A DNA stretch of 13,507 nucleotides, taken from assembly GCA_031287245.1 (NCBI GenBank), contig JAITTD010000115.1:1-13507 (forward strand), written 5' to 3'. This document shows positions 7,129-13,507 of this stretch, in pieces. Both the position numbers and the translations under genes were made by a program. The notes under the pieces were generated by a model that was not told the DNA's origin, ran no database searches, and worked only from the letters and a program-made list of their open reading frames with translations. The stretch comes from Bacteroidales bacterium. Lineage in GTDB: Bacteria > Bacteroidota > Bacteroidia > Bacteroidales > UBA4181. The stretch's first letter is position 1; each line of letters begins with the position of its first letter.

Positions 7129-9015
7129 ATGAAAGAAGTAAAATTTAGTTTAGTTTACAGAGATATGTGGCAATCGGCGGGCAAATATGTGCCGCGCGTT
7201 GACCAGTTGTTACGGGTAGCCCCTTACATTATCAAGATGGGATGTTTTGCTCGCGTTGAAACCAACGGAGGCGGCTTTGAACAAGTCAATCTGCTGTTCG
7301 GCGAAAACCCCAACGCAGCCGTTCGGCAGTGGACAGCCCCCTTTCGCGAAGCCGGTATCCAAACTCATCTGCTCGACCGCGCATTGAACGGGTTGCGCAT
7401 GAGTCCCGTTGCCGACGACATACGCCAACTTTTCTACAAGGTAAAGAAAGCGCAGGGGACAGACATAGCCCGCACATTCTGCGGACTGAACGATATACGA
7501 AATATCGAACCTTCCATTCGCTACGCCAAAGCCGCCGGCATGATTTCGCAGGCAGCCCTCAGCATCACCGTTTCGCCGGTACACACAGTGGAATACTACA
7601 CCAATATGGCATTGGAACTGATTCGCTTGGGAGCGGACGAAATCTGCCTGAAAGATATGGCAGGCATCGGGCGTCCCGAGTCGTTGGGCAAGATTGTAGC
7701 CAGTATTAAAGCCGCATTTCCCGACATTCCCGTATCGTACCATAGCCATGCGGGTCCCGGTTTCAGCGTTGCCAGCGTGTTGGAAGTGTGCAGGGCAGGA
7801 TGCGATTACGTGGATGCCGCTATGGAACCGCTCTCATGGGGAACAGGTCATGCAGACATACTGACATTGCAGCCCATGCTGAAAGATGCAGGCTTCAAAG
7901 TGCCTGAAATCGACATGGAAGCCTACATGAAAGTCCGCTCACTCACGCAGGAATTTATGGACGAATTTCTCGGCTTATATATCAGCCCAAAAAACAGGCT
8001 GATGAATTCGCTGATGATCGCATCGGGACTACCCGGCGGCATGATGGGCAGCCTGATGGCCGATCTCGAAACCAATTTGGCAAGTATCAACAAATCAAGA
8101 GATAAAGCGGGCAAAGAAGCGATGACGCAAGACCAATTGCTCATCAAACTGTTTGACGAAGTGACTTACGTTTGGCCCAAAGTCGGTTATCCGCCATTAG
8201 TAACGCCTTTCAGCCAATATGTGAAAAATCTTGCGCTGATGAACGTCATTCAGATGGAAAAAGGCAAGGAACGCTGGAATATGATTGCCGACGACATTTG
8301 GGATATGCTCTTGGGCAAGGCAGGGAAACTGCCCGGTGAATTAGATCCGGTTATCATTGAAAAAGCCAAGGCAGAAGGACGCGATTTTTTTTCGGGCAAC
8401 CCGCAAAGCAATTACCCCGATGCATTGGACAGATTCAGGGCAAAAATGAAGGAAAAAGGCTGGGATACAGGCAAAGACGACGAAGAACTGTTTGAATACG
8501 CCATGCACCCTTCGCAATACGAACCTTACAAATCAGGAAAAGCGAAAGAAGATTTCAACATTGATGTTGATAAACGCAGAGCCGAAAAGGCAGCGAAAGG
8601 ACGTTTGCCACAAGACTTCCCGCAAAACATGGTGGTGGACGTAAACGGCGAAAAATACCGTGTGCAGGTGTCGTATGACGACAAAGCCACCGGCATTGCC
8701 ACACCAGCACCGGCGGCAAGCGCTGAAAAGCCCTCACCGTCCACGTCGCCCGCGCTGGCATTCGCCACCGCATCGTCCGCTGATGCCAAAGAAATAGTAG
8801 CACCACTCGAAGGAAAATTCGTACTGACCAAAAACTCAGCCGAAACACCCCTGAAAATAGGCGATACGGTGCAGAAAGGGCAAGTGATATGCTACATAGA
8901 AGCCATGAAAACCTACAACGCCATCCAGTCGGAATGGGACGGTACATTGGTGGATATACTCGTTCCAAGCGGCAGTGCAGTATCTGAGGACGACGTACTG
9001 ATGCGTTTAAGTTGA
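7129..9015 (+). CDS. oadA: Na+-translocating decarboxylase alpha subunit (oxaloacetate decarboxylase type), biotin-carrying
   Basis: A 628-residue two-part enzyme. The N-terminal carboxyltransferase (HMGL-like TIM barrel) has YRDMWQS with Asp12 as a likely metal ligand, EICLKDMAGI with Lys175 as the expected carbamylated lysine, and YHSHAGPG with metal-binding His205 and His207. A conserved PYC-OADA region follows to about residue 480, then an Ala/Pro/Ser-rich linker (about 535-555), then a biotinyl domain with EAMKT, Lys594 being the biotin site about 34 residues from the end. It transfers CO2 from the substrate, probably oxaloacetate, to biotin, which carries it to the beta subunit for decarboxylation and Na+ export. 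The domain order fits OadA; a pyruvate carboxylase B subunit is an alternative name for similar proteins, but the gamma and beta neighbours favour the pump. The usual AHQS after the ligand Asp reads MWQS here. Confidence 0.9.
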   Translation: MKEVKFSLVYRDMWQSAGKYVPRVDQLLRVAPYIIKMGCFARVETNGGGFEQVNLLFGENPNAAVRQWTAPFREAGIQTHLLDRALNGLRMSPVADDIRQLFYKVKKAQGTDIARTFCGLNDIRNIEPSIRYAKAAGMISQAALSITVSPVHTVEYYTNMALELIRLGADEICLKDMAGIGRPESLGKIVASIKAAFPDIPVSYHSHAGPGFSVASVLEVCRAGCDYVDAAMEPLSWGTGHADILTLQPMLKDAGFKVPEIDMEAYMKVRSLTQEFMDEFLGLYISPKNRLMNSLMIASGLPGGMMGSLMADLETNLASINKSRDKAGKEAMTQDQLLIKLFDEVTYVWPKVGYPPLVTPFSQYVKNLALMNVIQMEKGKERWNMIADDIWDMLLGKAGKLPGELDPVIIEKAKAEGRDFFSGNPQSNYPDALDRFRAKMKEKGWDTGKDDEELFEYAMHPSQYEPYKSGKAKEDFNIDVDKRRAEKAAKGRLPQDFPQNMVVDVNGEKYRVQVSYDDKATGIATPAPAASAEKPSPSTSPALAFATASSADAKEIVAPLEGKFVLTKNSAETPLKIGDTVQKGQVICYIEAMKTYNAIQSEWDGTLVDILVPSGSAVSEDDVLMRLS

Positions 9016-9035
9016 TTATTTAGCAAAATATATTC

Positions 9036-10277
9036 ATGGATATAAATATTTTTGAAAAATTGTACGAAATGACTGCGCTCAGCAACATTATCGCCGAGCC
9101 TCAGTTTCTGATTATGTACGCGCTGGCGTTTACATTGCTGTATTTGGGCATCAAAAAGGAATTTGAGCCGATGCTGCTGATTCCTATTGCCTTTGGCGTG
9201 TTGCTGGCTAATTTTCCTGGCGGAGAGATGGGCATTATTCAAGCCTCCTCTGATGGCACGGTGACAACCCTTGACGGCACAGTGAAGAATCTTTGGGAAA
9301 TGTCGCTGCCTGAGATTGCTCACGATATGGGATTGATGAACTTTTTGTACTACATGTTAATCAAAACAGGTTTTCTGCCACCCATCATTTTCATGGGCGT
9401 TGGCGCATTGACCGATTTTGGTCCGATGCTGAAAAATCTGCGACTTTCCATTTTCGGAGGCGCTGCCCAGTTCGGTATCTTTGCCACATTGCTCATTGCC
9501 ATTTTGATAGGTTTTACACCGAAAGAAGCGGCTGCTCTGGGAATCATCGGCGGCGCAGACGGACCGACAGCCATTTACACCACCATCAAATTAGCGCCAC
9601 ACTTGCTGGGACCGATTGCTATTGCCGCATATTCGTACATGGCGCTGGTTCCGGTGATTATCCCGCTACTGGTACGCCTCACCTGCTCCAGCAAAGAATT
9701 GTCCATCAATATGAAAGAACAGGACAAGTTGTATCCCAGCAAGATCGAAATAAAGAACATGCGCGTGACGAAAATCATTTTCCCCATTGCTATCACCACC
9801 ATAGTAGCCATCTTTGTCCCGACAGCAATATCACTGGTGGGAATGTTAATGTTCGGTAATTTAGTGAAGGAAATCGGCGCAAATACCAGCCGCTTGTTCG
9901 ATGCAGCATCCAACGGCATCATGAACGCCGCTACCGTATTTCTGGGCTTGTGCGTAGGCGCCACCATGACAGTGGACGCATTCCTGAACTGGACAACCAT
10001 CGGCATTGTCATTGGCGGATTTTTTGCTTTTTCCTTGTCTATTTTCGGCGGCATCATGTTTGTGAAACTGTTCAACCTGTTCAGCAAGAAAAAGATCAAT
10101 CCTCTCATTGGCGCTACGGGACTCAGCGCTGTGCCTATGGCATCACGAGTTGCCAATGATATAGCGCTTCGCTACGATTTCAAAAACCATATTCTGCAAT
10201 ACTGCATGTCAAGCAACATTTCCGGCGTTATCGGTTCTGCCGTTGCCGCCGGAATATTGATTTCCTTTCTGGGATGA
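9036..10277 (+). CDS. oadB: Na+-translocating decarboxylase beta subunit (OadB/GcdB/MmdB family)
   Basis: A 413-residue integral membrane protein with about nine to eleven hydrophobic segments. The family signature GGADGPTAIY at 172-181 contains Asp175, corresponding to the Asp essential for Na+ coupling in the Klebsiella enzyme. GALTDFGPML lies at about 123-132, GLSAVPMASRVANDIALRYD near the C-terminus, and SNISGVIGSAVAAG at the end matches the conserved Asn-Gly-Ser helix implicated in Na+ binding. It decarboxylates carboxybiotin on the alpha subunit and couples this to outward Na+ movement. It starts 20 bases after the alpha stop and is the last gene of the operon. The beta family serves oxaloacetate, methylmalonyl-CoA and glutaconyl-CoA decarboxylases; the alpha subunit, not this one, sets the substrate. 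Confidence 0.95.
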   Translation: MDINIFEKLYEMTALSNIIAEPQFLIMYALAFTLLYLGIKKEFEPMLLIPIAFGVLLANFPGGEMGIIQASSDGTVTTLDGTVKNLWEMSLPEIAHDMGLMNFLYYMLIKTGFLPPIIFMGVGALTDFGPMLKNLRLSIFGGAAQFGIFATLLIAILIGFTPKEAAALGIIGGADGPTAIYTTIKLAPHLLGPIAIAAYSYMALVPVIIPLLVRLTCSSKELSINMKEQDKLYPSKIEIKNMRVTKIIFPIAITTIVAIFVPTAISLVGMLMFGNLVKEIGANTSRLFDAASNGIMNAATVFLGLCVGATMTVDAFLNWTTIGIVIGGFFAFSLSIFGGIMFVKLFNLFSKKKINPLIGATGLSAVPMASRVANDIALRYDFKNHILQYCMSSNISGVIGSAVAAGILISFLG

Positions 10278-10298
10278 ATAATACGATTGTGATTGTTT

Positions 10299-10349
10299 CT
10301 GACATTTTGTCGCATAACACCAATTTTGTCGGACAATATGACTTGTCAG
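10299..10349. promoter_or_regulatory. Inverted and direct repeats upstream of grpE
   Basis: In the 168-base gap before grpE, ATTTTGTCG occurs twice (10304-10312 and 10323-10331). TTGTC-G-GACAA (10326-10336) is a perfect small palindrome, and CTGACA (10299-10304) and TGTCAG (10344-10349) enclose the group. This could be an operator for the chaperone genes or the 3' end structure of the decarboxylase transcript. It is not the CIRCE element (TTAGCACTC-N9-GAGTGCTAA), which I looked for and did not find. Confidence 0.3.
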
Positions 10350-10432
10350 CCGCATGAAAAACGTTTTGGCAAATATTTTGTACTATGTTGGCAGATATTT
10401 TAATAGTTAAGATAATTGATTTTCAAAAAATA

Positions 10433-10440
10433 TAATTTTG
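10433..10440 (+). promoter_or_regulatory. Candidate -7 promoter box just before grpE
   Basis: TAATTTTG matches TAnnTTTG but ends only five bases before the ATG at 10446, so transcription from it would begin at or very near the start codon (leaderless). No TTTG is found at the proper -33 distance. It may be a chance match in AT-rich leader, with the true promoter further up. Confidence 0.3.
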
Positions 10441-10445
10441 ATAAA

Positions 10446-11015
10446 ATGACAAAGACGCATCCCACAGCACAAGAGGATGAGGTTCGGAATGAAGAACCTG
10501 CAACAGAAAACGCAGCATCACCGGCTGAAAATGTTGTTGATGAAGAAGAAAACAAGAGCGTGGTGCCGGAAACGGACGAACTGAATGTCAAACTGGCAGA
10601 GGTGCAGGACAAATATCTGCGGTTGGCTGCAGAATTTGACAATTTCCGCAAGCGTACCCTTCGCGAAAAGATAGAATTGACACAAACGGCAGGCGATACG
10701 CTGCTCAAAGACTTGTTGCCAGTGGTGGACGATTTTGAACGCGGTTTGGACATCATTGAAAATTCCAGCGACATTGAATCGGTTAAAACAGGTATGACGC
10801 TAATATACAATAAATTAAAAGATTTTCTGACCAATAACGGCGTTTCGGAAATATCGGCAGCCAAAGAACCCTTTGACGCCGACAAACACGAGGCTGTAAC
10901 AAAAATACCCGCCCCCTCGGACAATCTGAAAGGAAAGGTGGTGGACGTGATCCAAAAAGGATATGCATTACGCGACAAAATCATCCGTTATCCCAAAGTG
11001 GTTGTTGGTGAATAA
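10446..11015 (+). CDS. grpE: GrpE, nucleotide exchange factor for DnaK
   Basis: A 189-residue protein when started at ATG 10446 (MTKTHPTAQEDE). The frame is open ten codons further up to a TTG at 10416, but the ATG is the better start. Residues 1-45 are acidic and probably disordered. A coiled coil follows (ELNVKLAEVQDKYLRLAAEF, DNFRKRTLREK), then the four-helix region LLPVVDDFERGLDI and the beta domain with PFDADKHEAV and the family signature VIQKGYALRDKIIRYPKVVV at the C-terminus. GrpE releases ADP from DnaK and resets the chaperone cycle in the cytoplasm. dnaJ begins 9 bases after its stop, a common Bacteroidota arrangement; dnaK is not in the window. Confidence 0.96.
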   Translation: MTKTHPTAQEDEVRNEEPATENAASPAENVVDEEENKSVVPETDELNVKLAEVQDKYLRLAAEFDNFRKRTLREKIELTQTAGDTLLKDLLPVVDDFERGLDIIENSSDIESVKTGMTLIYNKLKDFLTNNGVSEISAAKEPFDADKHEAVTKIPAPSDNLKGKVVDVIQKGYALRDKIIRYPKVVVGE

Positions 11016-11024
11016 ATACAAATT

Positions 11025-12176
11025 ATGGCAAAAAGAGATTTTTATGAGGTGCTGGGAGTAAGCAAAACCGCTACGAAAGAGGAAATCAAAAAAGCGTACC
11101 GGCAAAAGGCTATCCAGTACCATCCCGACAAAAACCCGGGCAACAAGGAAGCTGAAGATAAGTTTAAAGAGGCAGCTGAAGCCTACGAAGTGCTGAGCGA
11201 TGACGCCAAGAAATCGCGCTACGACCAGTTCGGACACGCAGGTGTAGGCGGTGCAGGCGGCGGTTACAATGGCGGCGGTATGTCGATGGATGATATTTTT
11301 TCCCATTTTGGCGATATTTTCGGCGATATGGGGTTCAATTTCGGTGGATTTAGCGGCGGTGGCGGAAGACAGAGCCGAATGGTCAGCAAAGGCAGCAATC
11401 TTCGTTTGAAAGTGAAGTTGACACTGCAAGAAGTAGCACAAGGCACAGAAAAAAAACTGAGACTGAAAAAATATGTTGCCTGCAAATCTTGCAGCGGAAC
11501 CGGCGCGGAAGGCAAATCGGGCTATTCCACCTGCACCACTTGCAACGGCACCGGACAAGTGACACGAGTGGTATCCTCGCTGCTGGGGCGTATGCAAACT
11601 GCGGCGGTCTGCAACACCTGCGGCGGCACCGGAAAGATTATCACCAAAAAATGTACTACCTGCTATGGCGAGGGCATCATTCAGGATGAAGAAATAGTCA
11701 CCGTAAAAATTCCTGCCGGAGTAGCCGAAGGGATGCAACTTACTGTCACCGGAAAAGGCAATGCAGCCCGACGCGGCGGCATCAACGGCGATTTGATAGT
11801 GGTCATCGAAGAAGAGGCGGATGCAGAACTGATTCGCGATGGCAATGACCTCATTTATTCACTGTTTATCTCTATTCCCGATGCCATTATCGGCACAACC
11901 GCTGAAATACCCACAGTGACAGGAAAAGTGAAAATTAAAATCGACGCGGGCACTCAACCCGGAAAAATTCTTCGCCTCAAGGGGAAAGGCATACCCGAAG
12001 TGAACGGATACAGAACGGGCGATTTATTAGTTGCCATCAACGTATGGATTCCCAAAGAAGTATCCAAGGAAGAACAGGCGACACTCGAAAATCTGCGAAA
12101 CTCAAAGCATTTCACGCCACAACCTTCAACAGATGATAAGACTTTCTTCCAAAAAATGAGAAATTTGTTTGAATAA
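11025..12176 (+). CDS. dnaJ: DnaJ, type I (Hsp40) co-chaperone
   Basis: A 383-residue full-length type I DnaJ. The J domain covers residues 1-70 with HPD at 33-35, which stimulates DnaK ATPase. A Gly/Phe-rich linker runs about 71-115. Four zinc-finger motifs follow: CKSCSGTG (Cys153/156), CTTCNGTG (170/173), CNTCGGTG (196/199) and CTTCYGEG (210/213), giving two zinc sites with all eight cysteines present. The C-terminal beta-sandwich substrate-binding domains include VTVKIPAGVAEGMQL, SIPDAIIGTTAEIPTV and GKILRLKGKGIPEVNG. It delivers unfolded clients to DnaK and is probably cotranscribed with grpE. Nothing is unusual in the protein. Its stop codon lies six bases before an 8-bp tandem repeat array. 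Confidence 0.97.
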   Translation: MAKRDFYEVLGVSKTATKEEIKKAYRQKAIQYHPDKNPGNKEAEDKFKEAAEAYEVLSDDAKKSRYDQFGHAGVGGAGGGYNGGGMSMDDIFSHFGDIFGDMGFNFGGFSGGGGRQSRMVSKGSNLRLKVKLTLQEVAQGTEKKLRLKKYVACKSCSGTGAEGKSGYSTCTTCNGTGQVTRVVSSLLGRMQTAAVCNTCGGTGKIITKKCTTCYGEGIIQDEEIVTVKIPAGVAEGMQLTVTGKGNAARRGGINGDLIVVIEEEADAELIRDGNDLIYSLFISIPDAIIGTTAEIPTVTGKVKIKIDAGTQPGKILRLKGKGIPEVNGYRTGDLLVAINVWIPKEVSKEEQATLENLRNSKHFTPQPSTDDKTFFQKMRNLFE

Positions 12177-12182
12177 CTGGAC

Positions 12183-12260
12183 GGATAAACGAGTAAACGG
12201 ATAAACGGATAAACGAGTAAACGAGTAAACGGATAAACGAATAAACGGATAAACGAATAA
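12183..12260. repeat. 8-bp unit tandem array after dnaJ (9 full copies plus 6 bases)
   Basis: Nine consecutive 8-bp units starting at 12183 follow the pattern GRRTAAAC: five GGATAAAC, three GAGTAAAC and one GAATAAAC, followed by a partial unit GAATAA at 12255-12260. Only the second and third bases vary. The array begins six bases after the dnaJ stop codon. Because 8 is not a multiple of 3, the array reads as a periodic peptide in any frame, and the - strand frame across it is not a gene. Confidence 0.93.
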
Positions 12261-12340
12261 TGTATAACAATGTATAACAATGTATAACAATCTATAACAA
12301 TCTATAACAATCTATAACAATCTATAACAATTTATAACTA
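12261..12340. repeat. 10-bp unit tandem array (8 copies) abutting the 8-bp array
   Basis: Eight 10-bp units TNTATAACAA run from 12261: three TGTATAACAA, four TCTATAACAA and a final degenerate TTTATAACTA. The variants occur in blocks, as expected from stepwise duplication. It directly touches the 8-bp array on one side and ends six bases before the stop codon of the convergent lipoprotein gene on the other. The 10-bp period is close to one DNA helical turn, so the TA-rich steps are phased and could bend or easily melt the DNA; this is inference. No other terminator is seen between the two convergent genes. Confidence 0.93.
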
Positions 12341-12346
12341 TGTATA

Positions 12347-13027
12347 TTACTGTGCCATCAGCAACAGTCTGCGGCTATCAAAAAGAGAAGCGAGTCTGTT
12401 GGTATAGTTGTAATGGTACTTTGTTTCAAGCATTTTCCTGACGAACCAAATGGTAGTTTCATTGCAGGTGCGCATGGATATATCGGGCTTTTCTGCCTTC
12501 AATTCTCTGTTAATATCGTCCCACAACCTGCCATATTCCGGAAAAACATCAATCAAATCCATAATCGGACGCAGCAATAACTGGTCGTAGGGGCAATTGG
12601 CGTGTGCCACCAACTGATAAAACAACAACAATATGTTCTCATCCTGTTGACTGCAAAAATCAATCAGGTCGCGATATTCAGCCTCATTGCACCGCAAGGC
12701 ATACTGAGGGTTTGCCATCAATTCGTCAGCGCTGATGTGCGCCCAGCAACTCATCCAGTTCAGGCATTTATTGTCAAATTCCTGACATACATTTTTGTCT
12801 ATTTTGCTCGCCAGGGCATCCAAAATAGATAATTCCGTTCCGGTTAATTTCGGTTGCACATTTACTTCTGTCCCCGAAGTAAAGATGACTTCAAAATCTT
12901 CATTTTCGGATTGAAAATACGTTTGCGCCCTGCACAATTGTTCTTCAGAAACCACATTGTTTTTGGGAGAACAAGCGTAAGATACTGTCAACATGAACAG
13001 TAAGAGGGTTTTAGTAATACTTTTCAT
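12347..13027 (-). CDS. Predicted lipoprotein of unknown function, Cys-rich
   Basis: A 226-residue protein that I do not recognise. The N-terminus MKSITKTLLLFMLTVSYACS is a lipoprotein signal peptide: basic start, hydrophobic core, and a lipobox-like SYAC with Cys19 as the probable lipidated residue, followed by SPKNN. The mature part has eight further cysteines (32, 81, 88, 94, 113, 125, 145, 188), many for its length; if exported, some may form disulfides. The fold appears mostly helical and contains no motif I can assign. The start ATG at 13027 has AAAGGA about 8-13 bases before it, a recognisable Shine-Dalgarno-like sequence that is unusual among the genes here. It is convergent with dnaJ and has no clear operon partner: the next - strand gene upstream ends 181 bases away. 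Confidence 0.75.
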   Translation of the reverse strand: MKSITKTLLLFMLTVSYACSPKNNVVSEEQLCRAQTYFQSENEDFEVIFTSGTEVNVQPKLTGTELSILDALASKIDKNVCQEFDNKCLNWMSCWAHISADELMANPQYALRCNEAEYRDLIDFCSQQDENILLLFYQLVAHANCPYDQLLLRPIMDLIDVFPEYGRLWDDINRELKAEKPDISMRTCNETTIWFVRKMLETKYHYNYTNRLASLFDSRRLLLMAQ

Positions 13028-13208
13028 GGCTTACATTCCTTTCATTAAACACTATCGAAATTCAAAATTCTTTCGGATTCATAAATAAGACGGAAATATT
13101 GTAAAACGTTGCGTGAAATTTTAACTTTTTTTGAATACAATCGATTCCGTTCGGTTTTCGCGACATCAGCACGCTTTGGGATAACAACACGTTGGTATTG
13201 TGGGAAGA

Positions 13209-13507
13209 CTACTTTTTTGCTAAAAGACGCTTTAATTCGGCGATTTCAGCCATGACTTTTTCTTTTTCTGCTTCCGCTTTCTCGGCTCGCTCTTTTTCTA
13301 TGGCAAGGGCTTTATCCTTTTCAGAAAGGGTTTTATCTTTTTCAGAAAGGGCTTTATCCTTTTCAGAAAGGGCTTTATCCTTTTCAGAAAGGGCTATGGC
13401 TTGTTTTTCAATTTCGCCTTTGTGTGCTGCTATCTCCAAATCAGCGCTTTTAAGTACATTATCCCAACTCTTCACTCTGTCGCGCTCTTTGTCGTAACGG
13501 CGTTTCT
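13209..13507 (-). CDS. Coiled-coil protein C-terminal part, possibly the tail of an Rpn-type PD-(D/E)XK nuclease/transposase
   Basis: The frame is open to the window edge and ends at TAG 13211-13209. Reading in gives KRRYDKERDRVKSWDNVLKS, so a GTG at 13475 is not needed as a start and the gene most likely continues outside. The visible part is about 98 residues, highly charged and helical. It contains four tandem heptads of the type ALSEKDK, then an Ala/Glu/Lys-rich stretch (EKERAEKAEAEKEKVMAEIA) and a final ELKRLLAKK, all typical of a coiled coil. In Bacteroidota, Rpn/PD-(D/E)XK transposase-like proteins often end with a Y-x-x-S/E...RD segment and a repetitive charged helix like this. That identity is a guess from the tail only, since the nuclease domain would be outside the window. 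A structural coiled-coil protein is the alternative. Confidence 0.6.
   Translation of the reverse strand, partial: KRRYDKERDRVKSWDNVLKSADLEIAAHKGEIEKQAIALSEKDKALSEKDKALSEKDKTLSEKDKALAIEKERAEKAEAEKEKVMAEIAELKRLLAKK
13309..13392 (-). repeat. 21-bp in-frame tandem repeat, four copies, inside the coiled-coil gene
   Basis: Four consecutive 21-bp units lie at 13309-13329, 13330-13350, 13351-13371 and 13372-13392. Units 1, 3 and 4 are identical (GCTTTATCCTTTTCAGAAAGG), and unit 2 differs at two bases. On the coding strand each unit encodes one heptad of the type LSEKDKA, with unit 2 changing an Ala to Thr. Near-identity at the DNA level shows recent duplication, and gain or loss of copies would keep the reading frame and the heptad phase. 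Confidence 0.92.

Noticed and set aside
10278..10445. CIRCE heat-shock operator or a riboswitch before grpE
   Set aside because: No TTAGCACTC...GAGTGCTAA pair is present, and no known riboswitch core could be recognised.
10968..11738. A - strand open frame of 256 codons antisense to dnaJ
   Set aside because: dnaJ is full-length with the HPD motif and all eight zinc-binding cysteines; the antisense frame has no motif.
11954..12280. A - strand open frame of 108 codons with a periodic VYPFIRLL-like peptide
   Set aside because: The periodic part is only the 8-bp array translated, and the rest is antisense to the end of dnaJ. It has no start context or family match.
13192..13497. A + strand open frame reading VLWEDYFF followed by a Ser/Phe-rich repeat
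   Set aside because: The repetitive part is the antisense of the coiled-coil heptads. The short DISTLWDNNTLVLWEDY stretch just upstream looks protein-like, but is too short and has no start, so I could not support a gene remnant.

Overview
The window looks like the chromosome of a member of the Bacteroidota, most likely order Bacteroidales. The evidence is A-rich leaders without a clear Shine-Dalgarno sequence, several matches to the Bacteroidota -7 promoter box TAnnTTTG, a PmoA-ThuA fusion next to a secreted Gfo/Idh oxidoreductase, and a Na+-pump decarboxylase set in the order gamma-alpha-beta. Genus cannot be fixed from the sequence. No rRNA, tRNA, CRISPR array or complete insertion sequence was seen.

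Layout. (a) 1-340: the end of a PIN-domain (VapC-like) toxin gene overlapping a small antitoxin-like gene, both on the + strand. (b) 341-666: a convergent gap holding a perfect 16-bp stem-loop and about four copies of a 42-43 bp hairpin-forming tandem repeat. (c) 667-3660, - strand: a two-gene unit encoding an exported PmoA(DUF6807)-ThuA fusion followed by an exported Gfo/Idh/MocA oxidoreductase, a pairing that suggests periplasmic or surface oxidation or handling of sugars. (d) 3661-3919: a divergent promoter region. (e) 3920-6727, +: a two-domain M16 zinc peptidase with a signal peptide. (f) 6841-10277, +: a sodium-translocating carboxylic-acid decarboxylase (gamma, biotin-carrying alpha, beta), which would couple decarboxylation, probably of oxaloacetate, to Na+ export. 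(g) 10446-12176, +: grpE-dnaJ, the co-chaperone pair of DnaK. (h) 12177-12346: two abutting short-unit tandem arrays (8-bp and 10-bp units) between convergent genes. (i) 12347-13027, -: a cysteine-rich predicted lipoprotein of unknown function. (j) 13209-13507, -: the C-terminal end of a coiled-coil protein carrying an exact 7-residue (21-bp) repeat, cut by the window edge.

Most of the window is core metabolism and housekeeping. The less ordinary parts are the repeats, three independent tandem-repeat systems within 13.5 kb, two of them in convergent intergenic gaps, together with the reversed-order toxin-antitoxin module and the unusual TTG start with a very short leader on the PmoA-ThuA gene. 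I did not find a clearly new multi-gene system.
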